Counted from the first letter of the stretch, positions 12,307 through 25,238 are shown. The stretch: DNA of 64,000 nucleotides from Rhytidiadelphus loreus (GCA_947034895.1 OX344762.1:73154981-73218980), one strand, 5' to 3'. A program made the numbers and translations. Notes: generated by a model not told the origin, from the sequence alone.

Positions 12307-15300
12307 TTAGTCAGCTCCCGCTGCCGGCTTTTCAGTAACGAAGAACTCGAGATATCCAGAAGGAAAGGAACGTCCTGTGCCAAACTCCCATCCATCACGA
12401 TGAACTTGGCCGCCGGTAACAACGAGATCATTCACGCGAAAGCTTCTCATCAAATCATCATGCAACAACTTTTCACTGGGCGCGGACACGATTAGCTGCA
12501 CGTTGTCCTATTTTCAAAACATAGTCATCATTCACAGATGAATCAACAAAAAACTTCAAAACTGTCAGCAACTCGATCAAGTGCAAATGGTCAACGAAGG
12601 CATCATGTCACATGAAGTGCAAGGGCTAAAACTATGAGACCTCGAACGCAAATCACAAGGAATCGGCAAAAGGGTGAGACTGATCAGGTCTTACTTCAGG
12701 GCATCCGTGCTCAATAGCAACACGCAGATTTCTGTAGATTTTCTCCGATTCATCTTCGATATCCATATCTTCGCTGTTGTTGGCTCTGCCCTTCTGTACA
12801 TTAAACACACTCTTACTGATAACATCTAAGAATAGAGCTTGCAACCAACATCAAATTTCAACAAGTAACTTCTTGATTTTTGACAACATGTAACTTCCGC
12901 CAGGGACAAATCGAGATCACCCCTAGTAGTCACTCCATTCAAAGCACACTCACAAATACAACCTCTCTTCCGAGGTTCGCACCGGTTGCAATTAACCTCA
13001 CAGTTTATGAACATGCTAGAGAAAATAAAATACTAGGAGACAAGGTCAAACCTTGGAATTACCTGGAACTCATCCGGAAGAGGGTAATCGATACATGATC
13101 GACAGATTTCATAGTTCATAGCCGCCAAGGTGCGAGACACATAGACCAGCGGCATGCATTTCTCAAAACACACAACTCCTCCGGCAAAAGGAACATCCTT
13201 CGAAGATTCCTTTCTCTGATGTACACGAATGTTTGATGAGCTGAGGTGAAGTGTCAAGTTTATAGACTTCAGATTATGCAGACGTCTATTCAAGTGGGAA
13301 AACTCTTCAGCTGCAACTCTGTGCACAATTATCTTGAAAAGTCCAGGAGATATTGGAAAATATTCCATATTGTGTCGAAGTTCCCACAAGAAGGTACCCA
13401 TTCTTGCGCCTTCCACGTATAAGACACACTCCACTCGACCCTCACGAGTCCAGCATCTCGCTGAGTGAACTTGAAAATTCATTGCGACCAAGAGTCTAGA
13501 AACAGCCCCAAGGAAACTTGCACTCCACTTAGCTACAATCTCTACGACATGCATTTGCACAGTAGGATTTTCATCGATAGATGTCTCCAGACTCTCACTC
13601 ATAAATTTCACTGGCAAGCTTAGAGCCTGTGCAATAAAAACAACATTCTAATTAACAATCTTGTATATATCATTCCAAACAACTCAAGAACATTCTACAA
13701 AGTCTAAAACACAGTAGTGCAAACAAGAAAAAATAAGATTGGACAATCTTGATGTTGACCTTTGTGATATTTGCAATAGACTTGTCATCCACAACCTTCC
13801 TTCCTTTGCAGTCTGTCACCTCAAAATCTGTAGCTCAACAAGCCAATGACAAATGTCAAGATACAAAAGTTTCAAAGAATCCTCCCTAACATACTGAAAA
13901 GATTACCACAATAACATTTGGAGCTCATGGTATTAGAAAATGGCATGACTGTCTAAATACACAACTCACATTGCATTATCATTCCTGGTGAAGATGAGTC
14001 AGAAGCCTTCAAGATTGATAGTTTCATATTCATCAATGTTTGCATTACTTCGAGAAAAGTCAAAGCTTTAAGATCGTTCCATTTTTCAACCTACATCCAA
14101 ATTGGGTATCATCCAACAAAGCAAGTTTAATTATTAACTTAATTACAAAAACATTTTTACTCATATTGTAAGACATGATGGAACACCTCACTTCCATTAT
14201 TCTATTAAAGTTTAACTCATTTCCATCAATACCAAAAGAGGGTGCATTAAATTTTACAAGTCATCAAATGTCAATGACAAATGAATCACTAATAAGTTAG
14301 ATAGGCTTGTCAGTTGTCACTTACTTACCTTTACAATACTTGCACCCCTTTCAGATTGATTGTTGATGACAACCCTCACCGGAGAAGGAGTTCTCTTCAA
14401 CTTTAGGGCCTTGCATATGGCTGAAAAGGTTGGCCTTTCTAATGGATCAGAATGCCAACAACCAACTATGATGTTTCTTACAAACTCAGGAAGTTTATGT
14501 GGTAATTCCAAACGTCGACCTTTCAAAATTTGGGAAATCGTATCTGTAACTCCAAGGCCATCATATGGAATGCAACCTGTTACAATCTCATAGCAAGTCA
14601 TGCCATAGCTATACACATCCGACACACGTGTAAATCGAACTTCTGAACCAAGCACTCTAGCCTTCAATTGCTCAAGAATTTCAGGTGCCCTCCAAAACCT
14701 AGTCCCCACTACTCCCATGGAGCACTCTAAATTAGCAACAAGTGATTCTATCTTCTCCACTTGGTTAGGAGAAGCAATAAGGCTCATGTCTTTTCCAAAC
14801 TCTCCCCATACAAGCACATTCGACGCTTTCAAATCCCGATGTAATATATCATGCTTGTTGTGCAGCGTGTCCATATCCTTAGCTATACTCAGCATCAAAT
14901 GAATGACTTCGTCAATTGGGAAAGGGCCAAGTGTAATGTGCTCTTGTTTCATTCGACGATCAATCAAGAGACGCAAATCTCCCCAATGCCGAAACATCAC
15001 AAATGCAAATCGTCCCTGCAACCTTTCATCATGTAACACCGTTCCTCCCAAAATTGTAATCAAAGGCAAATCATATAGATGTTTATACTTGGAACGAGCA
15101 GATAACATTCCAATGGGCCATTGCGCTTGGAAAGTTTTGAGAGGACCATCTCCCTTCATCACCTTCACCACCAAATTGAAAGGACCATCATGTGTGTTGC
15201 GAGCTTCATAAATGTCGGCTTGAGCCCCTTCGCTGATTCTCTCACCCACCTCAAGTGCCTCGAAGTCCGTGAAGAAACGACCCCATTGAGGATCTGATTT

Positions 15301-15492
15301 TAGCAAATCAAAGTATTTAGAGTTGGACTCGGCTGACCACTCCGAATCAGTTGTGGAATAATCCAATTGACTCCAGTGACAAGCCTTCGAGGACTCCATC
15401 TCAATTTCAGTCTGAGAATTGAAATGGCTTGTCTGTTCAGAGGAAGGCACAGTTGATGAAGAGGAGCTCGCCATGCTCTGGATAGAATCCAT
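12307..15492 (-). CDS. kinase-ACT-repeat fusion protein, gene A (predicted pseudokinase)
   Basis: Exons 14329-15492, 13970-14090, 13760-13827, 13063-13626, 12695-12793 and 12307-12507 join in phase to 738 residues. Residues 1-75 are Ser-rich. A TKL-like kinase domain follows: loop ISEGAQADIY (86-95, without full GxGxxG), Lys110 in LVVK, HRDLKASN (218-225), FWRAPEIL (266-273) and SDVYSYGM. The DFG-equivalent is N-L-E at 254-256, where gene B has D-F-E, so Mg2+ binding is probably lost. The rest resembles plant ACR proteins: FEVTDCKGRKVVDDKSIANI (linker before an ACT), VVEIVAKWSASFLGAVSRLL with SARCWTREGRVECVLYVEG (an ACT domain), a second LVYVSRTLAAMNYEI, and a final DNVQLIVSAP...YLEFFVTE. ACT domains usually bind small metabolites such as amino acids. 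Known plant ACT-kinases (STY8/17/46) carry ACT before the kinase; here the order is reversed. Donor GTCAAC after exon 3 is weak but identical in gene B. Confidence 0.75.
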
Positions 15493-17396
15493 TCCAACGA
15501 AACCGTCTTTCTACCTTCGTGCCTTCACAATTGTCTGGCTACGCTCAGAGTAGGACTTTCTAGTAGAGCTTACAATCATGCATCACTAGATGGCGACTTC
15601 AGCAACGTTTGACCTGCGACCCCAGCTTCTGCGCAATGCAAAGGAATTGACGTTGTGAAATCTAGATTAATGTAAAGGAGAAGTGAACCTCACAAACTCA
15701 AGAGATGGTTGCACTAGATCAAGACAAAATCAATGTAAGCAGAAAAAACAGGTGAAATCCGCCACAACACGAATAATCATTCGAAGAAAGAGGCAATGAT
15801 GTGGGAGTGAACGTTGAGAGCTCGAGAAATGGTTTTAAGAAAAAGCAACTAAACAAGTGAAATTCCGCTACTACTCATACCAACATACGATGTTCAGAAG
15901 AGTAACTTGTTGGATTCAAAATTCTACTATAACAAGACTCCAGTGCCAATCACGGCCATTCGCAACAAGCAGGTGGGACATCGGATCCATGCGTTTCAGA
16001 AAATGCACAGAAAGAATTCCATCGTCAACCCTGATAGGTATTCATATTCAGCTTTCAAACAAGACACAAGAGATCATTCAAATAAAACCGATATAGCTCA
16101 ATTATGATACCAACGTTCGGCAGTGTAGATAGATCGGGAGCTGAGCAGCACCTTTAAACCGAGAGGTTTTGAATTGCCTCAAGGAAAAGCTCCTTTGTCG
16201 CAAGCAGCTGCATTCGAGAACTCGAGAAATGGTCTCCGATCAAAGCAGCAAAAACAGGTAGAGTCCACTACTGCTCAAATGAACACAGGATGAAAGAGTC
16301 AATTGCTGGCTTCAAAATTTAACAATAACATGACTCTAGTGGCACTGTGACGATATTTGGCTGCAAGCAGGACTTCAGATCCAACGGTTACAGAAAATGT
16401 GGAGAAGAAATTCCATGATCAACCAAGCCCCTAGTTCTCCTTCATTTGACTTTCAAGCCAGATCCATGTGACCATTCTAACATTTGAGACCTAGATAGCT
16501 CAATTATGGGACCACCGACAGTGGACATAGATTGCGAGCTCAGCAAGACTTCCGATTCAACGCTTTGAGAAAGCGCAGCAAGAAATTCCATCAATTATCA
16601 ACCAAGCTGACAGTTCTTCTGAAATCATTGTCTTTCCAAACAAGCTTTATCTGATAATTCGAATGAACCCTAAATAGCTCAATTATGGTATTACTGACAG
16701 AGTACATAGACTGGCAGCTGAGTAAGACTTCAGATCCAAGCACCAAAGATTCAAGGCAGGAGATGCAAGGAACAAGCGCACAACAACCCCAAACAGAAGT
16801 GACTTGGAACTGTACCTGGAAATGCAAGTCGAGTTCTGACATCTCCTTCACGCGCACCTCAATAGTCCAGCAGCCACCCGACCGACCACTCTAGCTTACC
16901 GAAATTATCAGTCGTAATACCTCCAAACAGCAACGCCAGATCAATACCAGAAGCAGGCAGCGTCATTCGACGCTTCCAATTCCACCGATTACTACACAGG
17001 CAAACGAAGGACCTCCCAGTAGTGACGATTAGCTCTAACAGAAAGCACGAGCACCGCTATAGCTAACGCGGTAGAGAGAGTAACAGCGTGGTTGAGCGCA
17101 ACCCATGTTGTAATAAGCAACGAAGCAGGACGCGTTCTCCACGCGGTATTGACGACGGAAGCAGGGCATCCACGAATCCGACTTTGTCGGCAGGAATCTC
17201 TAGACGTGCGAACCTGGCTCAGTGTAGTATATCCTGATCTGTTGCGTGCACTGTTTGATCCTAGATTCCACTTCATTGCAAAGAAAGTTCCTCTGAGCGG
17301 GCCACGGTGGATTGGCCTCCTCATTGCCCCGAATGTGGATGGGTGGGAGATGAGGGGGCCATTCCTTGTCCGTCCGCAACCTCCAGACCTCCTCCC
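15493..17396. repeat. duplicated 5' flank of gene A with degenerate tandem units
   Basis: Matches 48751-51321 upstream of gene B. Units of roughly 160-180 bp recur (visible near 16000, 16400 and 16570), each with 'aagaaattccat', 'gttctccttcattt..ctttcaa' and 'tagctcaattatgg'. A minus-strand frame starting near 16966 (MTLPASGID...) is open in block 2 but carries a 4-base insertion here, so I call no gene. Confidence 0.65.
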
Positions 17397-17546
17397 TGTA
17401 GCGAAATGCAGATCAAAGCTGTACTTAGATAAATTAAGCAGGGATTAACCCTGTATTTATACAGAGGTCTAAACCTGAGAGAGAAACGAATGAGAGAACA
17501 GTAAGGGATTAAACCCTAATGGTACAAGAGAAGTATAACGCTAACA
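17397..17546 (-). repeat. 3' LTR of Copia element C (150 bp)
   Basis: Begins TGTTAGCGTTATACTTC and ends GCTACA on the minus strand, directly after a polypurine tract. It contains CTGTATAAATACAGGG as a TATA-like core. The second LTR is not in the window, so the outer border rests on the TG...CA rule. Confidence 0.7.
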
Positions 17547-17938
17547 CCCCCTCTCAATCAGAGATTGGGTTCTTCAAACAGTCTTGAATTTAGGGTTTGG
17601 AGAAGGGACGGGGAAACATGGCGCGAGTTGAGCCACGAAATTGGTCGAAGTGCCGAGAGTCCTTGGACGGTTTGTCTGTGGCGAGTCTGCTGGGGGTCTG
17701 CATTTGGGCGTGGTGCGCGGTGGTGAAGCGAGTGATGGAGTGGTGCTGTGAGGTGTTGGATGTCGTGCTTGCCAGGCAGGAGTGGGGTCGTGAGGAGCGC
17801 GTCGGTGGTACATCGGTTGAAGGTGGTTGTCGAAGCTGTAGTGCGACGAATCGGAGCCGGGGTTGTTGGACGCGCGGCGGTCGTGGGGGCCGGTCGACAG
17901 GTAGATTCTACGCCGTGAAGCGCGGGCGGACTCCGGGA

Positions 17939-20343
17939 TTATATTTTTCTTGGGCTGACTGCTCGTGGGAGGTGACGGGGTACCGAGGTGCGGAGCATAA
18001 GAGCTTCGCGACGTTGGAGGATGCCGAGTCGTTCCTGTTTGAGGCTAGTGTCCTGTAGGGTTTTGGGTTGGGATCGGAGAGGTGCAGGCCTGCGTTGCTT
18101 GCTGTCCGTAGTACGTGAATGCAGGTTTGTTAAGCAGTGTAGACCTAGGAAAGTTCGGTGTTGCTGAAACCTGGATTTCCCCAGCGGTTTCGTGAGTGTA
18201 TCAGCTGGCTGGTCGTTGGTGTTAATATACTGCAATTTGATTTCTCCTCCTATGACTCTCTCACGTATGAAATGGTAATGTATCTCAATGTGTTTGGATC
18301 GGGCGTGGAAGACTGGGTTGTGGGAGAGTTTCATGGCTCCCTGATTGTCGCAGTGAATTGTAATTGTGGAGGGAGGTGTTGATGACGAAATTGGTGGTTG
18401 TAACTCTTGTAGCAGGCGGTGTAGCCAAACGGCTTCCTGGGCGCCATCGCTCAATGCCCGATATTCAGATTCTGTAGAGGAACGTGAGACAGTAAGCTGT
18501 CTCTTACTTTGCCAAGTAATGGGTCCCCCTGCTAGAGTAAAAATGTATGCGCCCATGGATCTGCGAGTTTCAGGGCAGGAGCCCCAATCTGCGTCTGTAT
18601 AGCCTTGGATGACGATGGGTGCATTAGCGTGGTATAGAATGCCGAATGCTGCGGTGCCTTGGATGTATCTGAGGACCTGTTTGGCGGCGTCGAGGTGTGC
18701 GGCTTGGGGGGCCGACATGTGACTGCTAAGGCGGCTTACAGCGTAGGCGATGTCCGGCCTGGTGACAGTGAGGAAGATTAACTTGCCAATGAGTTTGCAG
18801 TAATAGGTTGAGTCGATGTAAGGAGTCTTGGTATCTTTTGGCAGGATGTGTCCTTCTGGGAGCGGAGTTGGAGCAGAGCTGCAGTCGGCCATTCCAAATT
18901 CTTCGAGAATCGACTTTGCATAGTCTTGCTGGTGGATGAGAATCCCCTGCGTGAGTTGTTCGAAGGAGATACCAAGGTATCGGCGGATTCTTCCGAGGTC
19001 GGTCATGTCGAATTCTTGATGCAGGAATTGTTTGAGCCAGCGAATTAGACGATCGGAGTTGCCTGTTATGAAGAGGTCGTCGACGTATAGCATGAGAATG
19101 ATGGTCTCGCCCTTGTGATGCATAAAATACATGTTGCCATCAGACTTGCTTCGATGGAGTCCAATACGACGGAGAGCTGTGTCGATTCGGTCGTACCAGC
19201 TTCTCGGGCTTTGTTTGAGTCCGTATAATGATCTATTGAGACGGCAGACTAAATGTTCTTGGCCAGGAATGTGGAATCCAGGTGGCTGTTGCATGAAGAC
19301 TTGTTCTTTAAGTAAATCGTGGAGGAAAGCTGTTTGTACATCCATGTGGTGAATCTCCCAGTGGTTGGCTGCTGCAAGGGCGATGGTGGTGCGCAATGTT
19401 GCCCATTTTATGACAGGGGCAAATGTCTCGGTGAAATCGATGCCTGGACGTTGTTCGAAGCCGCGTGCCACTAAGCGAGCTTTCTTGATGGAAGGTGCTC
19501 CGTTGGTGTCGGTTTTGAGTTTAAAAACCCATTTGCAAGTGATGGCTCGTTTTCCAGGGGGAAGGGGCTCCAAGTCCCAAGTGTTGTTCTTTGAGATTGA
19601 GTCCATTTCCTGCTTCATAGCAGACCTCCATCCGGCGTCCTGTTGAGCCTGTTTAAAAGTTATCTTGGTAGTGTCGGGATCTGCAGGTGTGTCTTGAGAA
19701 GGTAAGTTGGTGGCGATTTGACCTTTGTGAGATGTGATCATGCACAGGTCGTGGTGATCTGTGGATATGCATAGATCGTAGTCCTGCAAGCGAATATTCT
19801 GCGTGCGGGGTCGCTGTGAGCGTCGGGGAGCAGGGTTCTGAGCTACGGGAGCAGGTAGAAGGGGCTCGGAAGAGCGAAGGCCGTCCTGCTGGCTTGGATG
19901 CTCGGGGCCGGCAGCAGGAAGAGATTCTATGGCAAGGGGGGTAGGCGTGTCTGGAACTGCGGGGTGTTCTAGATCTAGGGAAGAATGGTTGTTGGTGTTT
20001 GTTGGAACTGGGTCTGGGCTAGCTGTAGGGTGGTGGTTAATGGCTGGGGTCTCTCTGGAGGTCTCAGTTCCTGTAGAATAATTCGGGTGTAGGGAGGAAG
20101 TGGGCAGTGGGTCTGAAAAGGGTGGAGTTTCCAGGGATTCGGTGGTCTCAGTGGTGGGTAGTCGTAGGTTGTCTTCGTCAAATTTTACATCACGACTAAT
20201 AATGATTCTTCTGGTTTTGGGACTGTAGCATCGGTATGCTTTACTCTGCTCGTCATAACCAATGAATAAAGTGGGGATGGCTTTGGGTTCTAGTTTGTTC
20301 CATTTGTGAGCAGGGATATGGCAATAAGCTACACTGCCTATGA
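17939..20343 (-). pseudogene. Copia pol fragment: integrase C-terminus, reverse transcriptase, RNase H
   Basis: One frame is open over about 800 codons without a start at its head. The integrase tail gives GYDEQSKAYRCYSPKTRRII, followed by a Pro/Ser-rich linker with RRSQRPR. Reverse transcriptase shows WVFKLKTDTNGAPSIKKARL, TFAPVIKW, MDVQTAFLHD and the catalytic YVDD in MLYVDDLFITGN. RNase H shows GYTDADWGS, SRSSTESEYRAL, HCDNQGAMKL and ARSKHIEIHYHFIRE. These are Ty1/copia hallmarks. The coding part looks recently active, but the element lacks its 5' half. It is unlike Copia A and B at the protein level, so it is a different family. Confidence 0.9.
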
Positions 20344-20344
20344 C

Positions 20345-20490
20345 CCTGAGGTTATTCGCTACTTTCTAATCGGAAGTTATTTTTGCTTGTTTCAACATAT
20401 TCAAAGATTTCTTTGACTAGGCTGGTATTTATTCTTCAAATCTTCAATCGGTATTAAATCGGTATTAGTAATCTTCTCTGGATTGATCAT
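20345..20490. repeat. block-1 host DNA left of the composite insertion
   Basis: Matches 51936-52050 closely ('ctaatcggaagttattttt...gatcattcg'). In block 2 that sequence continues into the stretch found here only after 41758. It marks the left side of the composite insertion. Confidence 0.8.
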
Positions 20491-20492
20491 TC

Positions 20493-20504
20493 GCTCTGAT
20501 ACCA
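20493..20504 (-). other. tRNA-Met primer-binding site outside Copia A 3' LTR
   Basis: TGGTATCAGAGC on the minus strand, three bases after the LTR end. In an intact element this site follows the 5' LTR, so its place after the 3' LTR is abnormal. Confidence 0.8.
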
Positions 20505-20507
20505 TAA

Positions 20508-20867
20508 TGAAAAATAACAAAACTCAGCAAGAATACTAAGATGCGACAATAATGCACAGGAATTGAGACAGCCAACCAGATAGCATATATTAAACGTAAT
20601 ATACCTGACATACAAAGATCTCTCTCTACCACACACTAAGTGGCAGAGCACGCACTTAGCTATCAAAGCAGATGCAATACTGCAAATTGAGAGATTGAGA
20701 ACTAAGCTACAGCACTCCTTTTATGTCAGAGTACCGGGCGAGGGAAGCTCCTGGTCATGAGTGTTTCTTGATGCTGCAGTTTCAGAATAAGTCGACTCCA
20801 GCTAATTATGGTCCGTTATGTACCAAAGCTGCTGAGTTGGTCACCCAAGGCTTATTATCATTCAACA
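20508..20867 (-). repeat. 3' LTR of Copia A (360 bp)
   Basis: TGTTGAATG...TTTTTCA on the minus strand, essentially identical to the LTR at 41189-41548. It is followed in its own direction by TGGTATCAGAGC, the complement of the 3' end of initiator Met tRNA. Confidence 0.85.
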
Positions 20868-20908
20868 CTCCCACTAAGCACTGTGGTGACCATACCGTTC
20901 CTCCCACT

Positions 20909-23900
20909 TCAGCACAGTTCTCGGGGATGCGGCTTGAGTCCTGCTAAATCTAGAAGGCGCTCAAAACGATCCCTTGGTAAAGCTTTTGTCATGAGATCGG
21001 CTAGTTGGTGCTCAGTGCAGACATAAGTAATGGCGATGTGTCCATCAGTGTTAGCATCTCGGATTTTATGGTATTTTGTGTCAATATGTTTGGATCGCTG
21101 ATGAAAGACCGGATTCTGCACAAGTCGAATGGCTGACTGGTTGTCGCAAAACAACGGAGTGGCTGTCAATTGAGGTGAGCGGATGCTGCTTAAAAGGCGA
21201 CGCATCCAAATTAGTTCTTGGGTCGCTAAACATGCTGCTACATTTTTAGACTCGGTAGTGCTGAGTGCTGTGCAAGTTTGTTTCCTGCTTCCCCACGCGA
21301 TTGGGCCACCATTCAAAAGCAATATGAAGCTTGATCGAGACTTCCGGTCGTTGAGGTCGGCGGCATAATTAGCATCACAGTATGCGGTCAGGATATTGGT
21401 GTTGGCGTTACGTCTGTAAGTGATCGTATGGCCTAGAGTGCCTTTAAGATACTTCAAGATGCGTTTCAAACCAGAAACATGGGCAGCTATCGGATGTTCG
21501 CTAAATCTAGACATGTTACTAACAGCATAGCTTATGTCAAATCTAGTACCGATCTGAGCAAACTGCAGGCATCCGATGCATTCACGATATGGAAAAACGG
21601 ACCTAGGTTCTTCTGATTTGGCTAGCATTAACTGAGCAGCACTACTAGGATCTGAGGGAACAGTGACTGGGTGGCAATTCTCATGACTGAAACGTCGAAG
21701 GATGCGTTCTAAATACCTGCGTTGATCGACATGGATAAGTCCACGGTCCCTGTCCCGGGAGATATGTAATCCAACGTAGACCTCAGCTAGTCCTTTGGTA
21801 ATTTAAAAAGCACCGCCCATATAACTGAGGATCTCTTCAATTGGATCGTTGAGGGTGCTGCAAATCATCCCATCATCCACCCAAATACAAAGGATGAGTT
21901 TTGGATTGACCTTGTTAATATAGACACAGTAGTTAGCATCCGAGACGATTAGATCGTAAGCTTGAAGGAATTGGTTGAACTTGCGGTTCCAGACTCTAGC
22001 ACTTTGACGTAGCTCATACAATGCCTTGTTCAATCGACAAACAAGCCTTTGAGGTGCAGAACAATGGTTCTCAAAACCAATCGATTGTTGCATGAAGATG
22101 CACTTACGAAGTGTTCCGTTGAGGTAAGCAGTTCGAACATCAAATTGTGTGATATTCAGATCTTCAGTTGCAGCGACTGAGAGAAGACAACGTACAGAAT
22201 CAAATTTAACCACTGGGCTAAAGGTCTCTTGATAGTCAATGCCTTGTCTCTGTGTATAGCCTTTAGCTACCACTCTTGCTTTATATCGATCAATTGATCC
22301 ATCAAAGGCTAACTTTAACTTGTACACCCATCGACATTTAACGAGATTGCATTTTTCGGGTAGCTTTGTCAAGGACCAGGTGTCGTTTTCAATTAATGAA
22401 TCGTACTCTTCCTTCATCGCTACAAGCCACTGTGCTTTTTCGCGAGATGCCATTGCTTCTTCATAAGTTTCTGGCTCGGTTGGAAGATCTGTTGTTGCGA
22501 TACAAGCGTAAGAGTTGCGGTTGATCGGATAAATCCAATCACCTAGTCGTGAAGGTGGATTTTGAGCACGTGTTGGCTTGCCCACGTCGGCTGGTTCATT
22601 GACTTCAACTGGCTCGGCTGCTACTACTGGTTCGACTTCTCCCACTGCTGGTTCAGCTTCGCCCACCACTAGTTCATCGGGGAAGGGATCTGGGGCATGA
22701 GCGACAACTGGGACATGGACTTGTAAAGGAATACGTCCAATTGCAGGTACTGTTGGTGTGATGGTATCCACACGGATTGTATCGCCATGTGCCGGTTGAT
22801 CTGCAACGCTCCCTTTGATAGTCAAATCTTCATCGAACAAAACGTCCTTGCTTTCTTCGATGCGTCACAACTCTGGGTTCCAAATTCGATAGGCTTTGCT
22901 GGTGGCCGAGTAGCCTAGAAAAGTTCCTTTCCTACTCTTTCGTGCTAACTTTTTACGTTGACCTTTGGGAATGTGGACATAGGCATCAAAACCAAAAACC
23001 CGTAGGTGTGAGACTGAAGGCTTGGATTTATACCAAAGTTCAAATGGCGTGCGTCCAGGTTCGATAGTTCTAGTTGTAGTACGGTTTAATGTGTAAACAA
23101 CTGTGTGTACTGCTTCTGCCCAAAAATGAAGAGGGATAGTGGTTGACTGTAGCATACTCCTAACTGCTTCTACAATGGTTCGATTGTCTTGTTCAGAGAC
23201 CCCATTTTGTTCGGGCGTATAGGGAGTAGTCAATTCTTGCTTGGTTTTTTCCTTGTCTAGGTATTCTACAAATGATCGACTAGTATACTCAGTACCTCGA
23301 TCGCTTTGTAAAATCTTGACGTCGTTGCCAGTTTCACGTTTGAGCCGGCCAACAAACCTTTTAAGGCTGCTAGGGTTTTTGGCTTGGTTCTAAGGCAATC
23401 GATAACTCTGAATCTAGAGTAATCGTCTTTAAATAATGCAAAGTAAAGAGTGCCACCTATTGAGGGGACACTCATAGGGCCGCATAGATCAGTATGCACT
23501 AAATCGCCTGGTGACTCTACACGTTGGCGATGCTCGTGAACAGGGAAATGTGCTCGAGTTTGCTTCCCGTAAACACAACCAGGGCAGAAAGGCTTTTGTT
23601 TATCGCTAAGGATTAGTCCGTGAACACTGCCTTGTGAAGCCATTTGCTGTATTGTAGTATGACTGAGATGTACAAAACACTTATGCCAGAGATCTAACGT
23701 TTGTGTACTTTCTACATTAGAAGGGACTCCGAAGGATATTGCCGAAGTAGCAACTAAAGAAATGACCCCAGAAGTAGGGGGAATGACCTCAATATTGAGC
23801 TTATACATGCGGTTATGTACAACACCAGTCATGATCGCCCTATTGTTCTGAAGCATTTGACAACCTACATCGGTGTGTAACGTATAAATCTTCTTTTGGG

Positions 23901-24489
23901 CTGCTACATAAGATGAGAATAAATTTCGACCAAGAGTTGGAACGTGAAGTACCCCCTGGAGGATGCCGTAACTGAATCCCGTGGGTTGCTGAATTTTGAT
24001 GTTGATATCGCCAATGCCGACCACCACCAGCTTAGCTCCTCCGATGCCCGCAACAGTATGTTGTTCTCTGGAGATATTTTGATAGGTCGAAAAATATGAC
24101 TGAGTCTTTGTCATGTGCTCAGTGCAACCGCTATCAATGTACCAGAAAGAAGGTTTGAATGATTCATCAATAGTTGCCATAAATGCTATGTAGCTGTTGC
24201 TTCTTCTAGACTGATCACCGCGTGTTTGGGTTTGTTGATACGACATTTGTTGCTCCTCCGTGGCTTGGCACTCTTGACCCCAATGACCTAGCACACCACA
24301 CTTCCAACATGGGCTAGTTTTCTTTCGATCACTAATCTCCTTGCGCCTAGCAGAACGTTGTTCGGAGGTATACTCGGTTGACTTGCTTTTTGAGGAAGCT
24401 ACATATGCTGCTGAGGTAGCTACAGCTTCATCGATTCTATTTTTGAGCATACTCTTAGTGTAAAGAAGCTGTAGAGTTAGATTAGCTAA
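20909..24489 (-). pseudogene. Copia A gag(C-terminal)-pol, disabled
   Basis: In order: gag zinc knuckle CWKCGVLGHWGQEC; protease active-site motif YIDSGCTEHM; GAG-pre-integrase HKCFVHLSHTTIQQM and CPGCVYGKQTRAHF; integrase VHTDLCGPM and TPYTPEQNGVSEQDNRTIVE; RT with WVYKLKLAFDGSIDRYKARV, DVRTAYLNG and VDDGM; RNase H with TAYCDANYAADLNDRKSRSS and QRSKHIDTKYHKI. Lesions: a frameshift near 23350 within integrase and a TGA at 22865-22867 (both shared with Copia B), and a private TAA at 21803-21805 in RT. The LCIWVDDGM reading departs from the usual YVDD. Confidence 0.85.
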
Positions 24490-24498
24490 CGTTTTCTC
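24490..24498. repeat. left 9-bp target-site duplication of the MULE
   Basis: CGTTTTCTC; the same 9 bases recur at 34414-34422 on the other side of the element. Confidence 0.9.
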
Positions 24499-24578
24499 GG
24501 GGATTGCTATTTTGCATGCGTAGAGCGGTGAGCGGTGAGCAGTGAGCGTAGGGTCGTGAGCGTAGAGCACAAAAAGTT
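24499..24578 (+). repeat. left terminal inverted repeat of the MULE
   Basis: Begins GGGGATTGCTATTTTGC, then GCGTAGAGCGGTGAGCGGTG; a 7-mer GAGCGGT/GAGCAGT is repeated in tandem. About 90% identical to the inverted copy at 34332-34413. Confidence 0.88.
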
Positions 24579-25238
24579 GTACTTTTTTCTGCTAAAAGTT
24601 AAAGTTAAATAAAGACAAAAAATAAAAATAAAAGTAAAAGTAAAAATAAATGTGAAAATAAGAATAATAGTGTAGTGTTAGGGCCCTATAACCGTGGAAA
24701 TTGCTGTGATAATGGAAACTATAATAACCTAGTGATGTAGCAGGAGGTGTTTAAATTATAAATAGAGTAGTCATCAATTTGGGTAGATTATTATGTACCC
24801 TATGGCCGTGGGTCATAAAGGCTTATTAAAGCAGAAAATTTTACGTATGGATAAGATCACAATATGAGTATAGGTCATTTTATCATCATTCTTGTAAAAG
24901 TGAAAATATTATGTCCCTCAACTGTCCAAGTAGTAAAGTGCTGCTGTGAAATAGAATTTCAGGGTAGGGGGTATTTGTTCATAAATGCGGACTTAGTTGA
25001 CTCGCTTCTAACTATATGGTATTTCAACTTCCAATTTTTTAAATATGTTTAAGTCTTGCAACTTGTAAAGATTATCTTTTGTGAAATTTGAATTATTAAC
25101 ATTTTGGGAATCCCCATCTTCATGTCCATGTGGGGAGTATGGGTGCATGAGGGAATATGCACGAATGTGATGATAGTGACCAAGGACTAAAGGACCTAGG
25201 TAAAATAATGAGATCATAATAAACAAAGCTAAGGTTAA

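Larger units (their letters stand above)
17397..20344 (-). mobile_element. Copia element C, 5'-truncated, with 3' LTR
   Basis: Read on the minus strand: truncated integrase, reverse transcriptase, RNase H, polypurine tract (GAGAGGGGG, 17547-17555), then a short LTR. The 5' LTR, gag, protease and integrase core are missing; the left end in its own direction breaks at about 20344. Block 2 lacks it: the flanking 'ccattccttgtcc' at 51296 continues into other DNA. It therefore inserted after the block duplication. Confidence 0.85.

Noticed and set aside
16992..17448. Overlapping frames on both strands near 17.0-17.4 kb (and 50885-51479)
   Set aside because: Both strands are open and substitutions between the two block copies do not favour any frame; treated as duplicated flank.
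17597..18058. Plus-strand frame MEKGRGNMAR...
   Set aside because: Antisense to the Copia C pol end and LTR-adjacent region; high-GC shadow.
20493..20504. tRNA gene at the TGGTATCAGAGC motif
   Set aside because: Only 12 bases complementary to a tRNA 3' end and placed next to an LTR; it is a primer-binding site.
20723..21368. Plus-strand frames over the Copia A LTR and RNase H
   Set aside because: Mirror images occur at 40688-41333 in Copia B; they are antisense shadows of RNase H and LTR.
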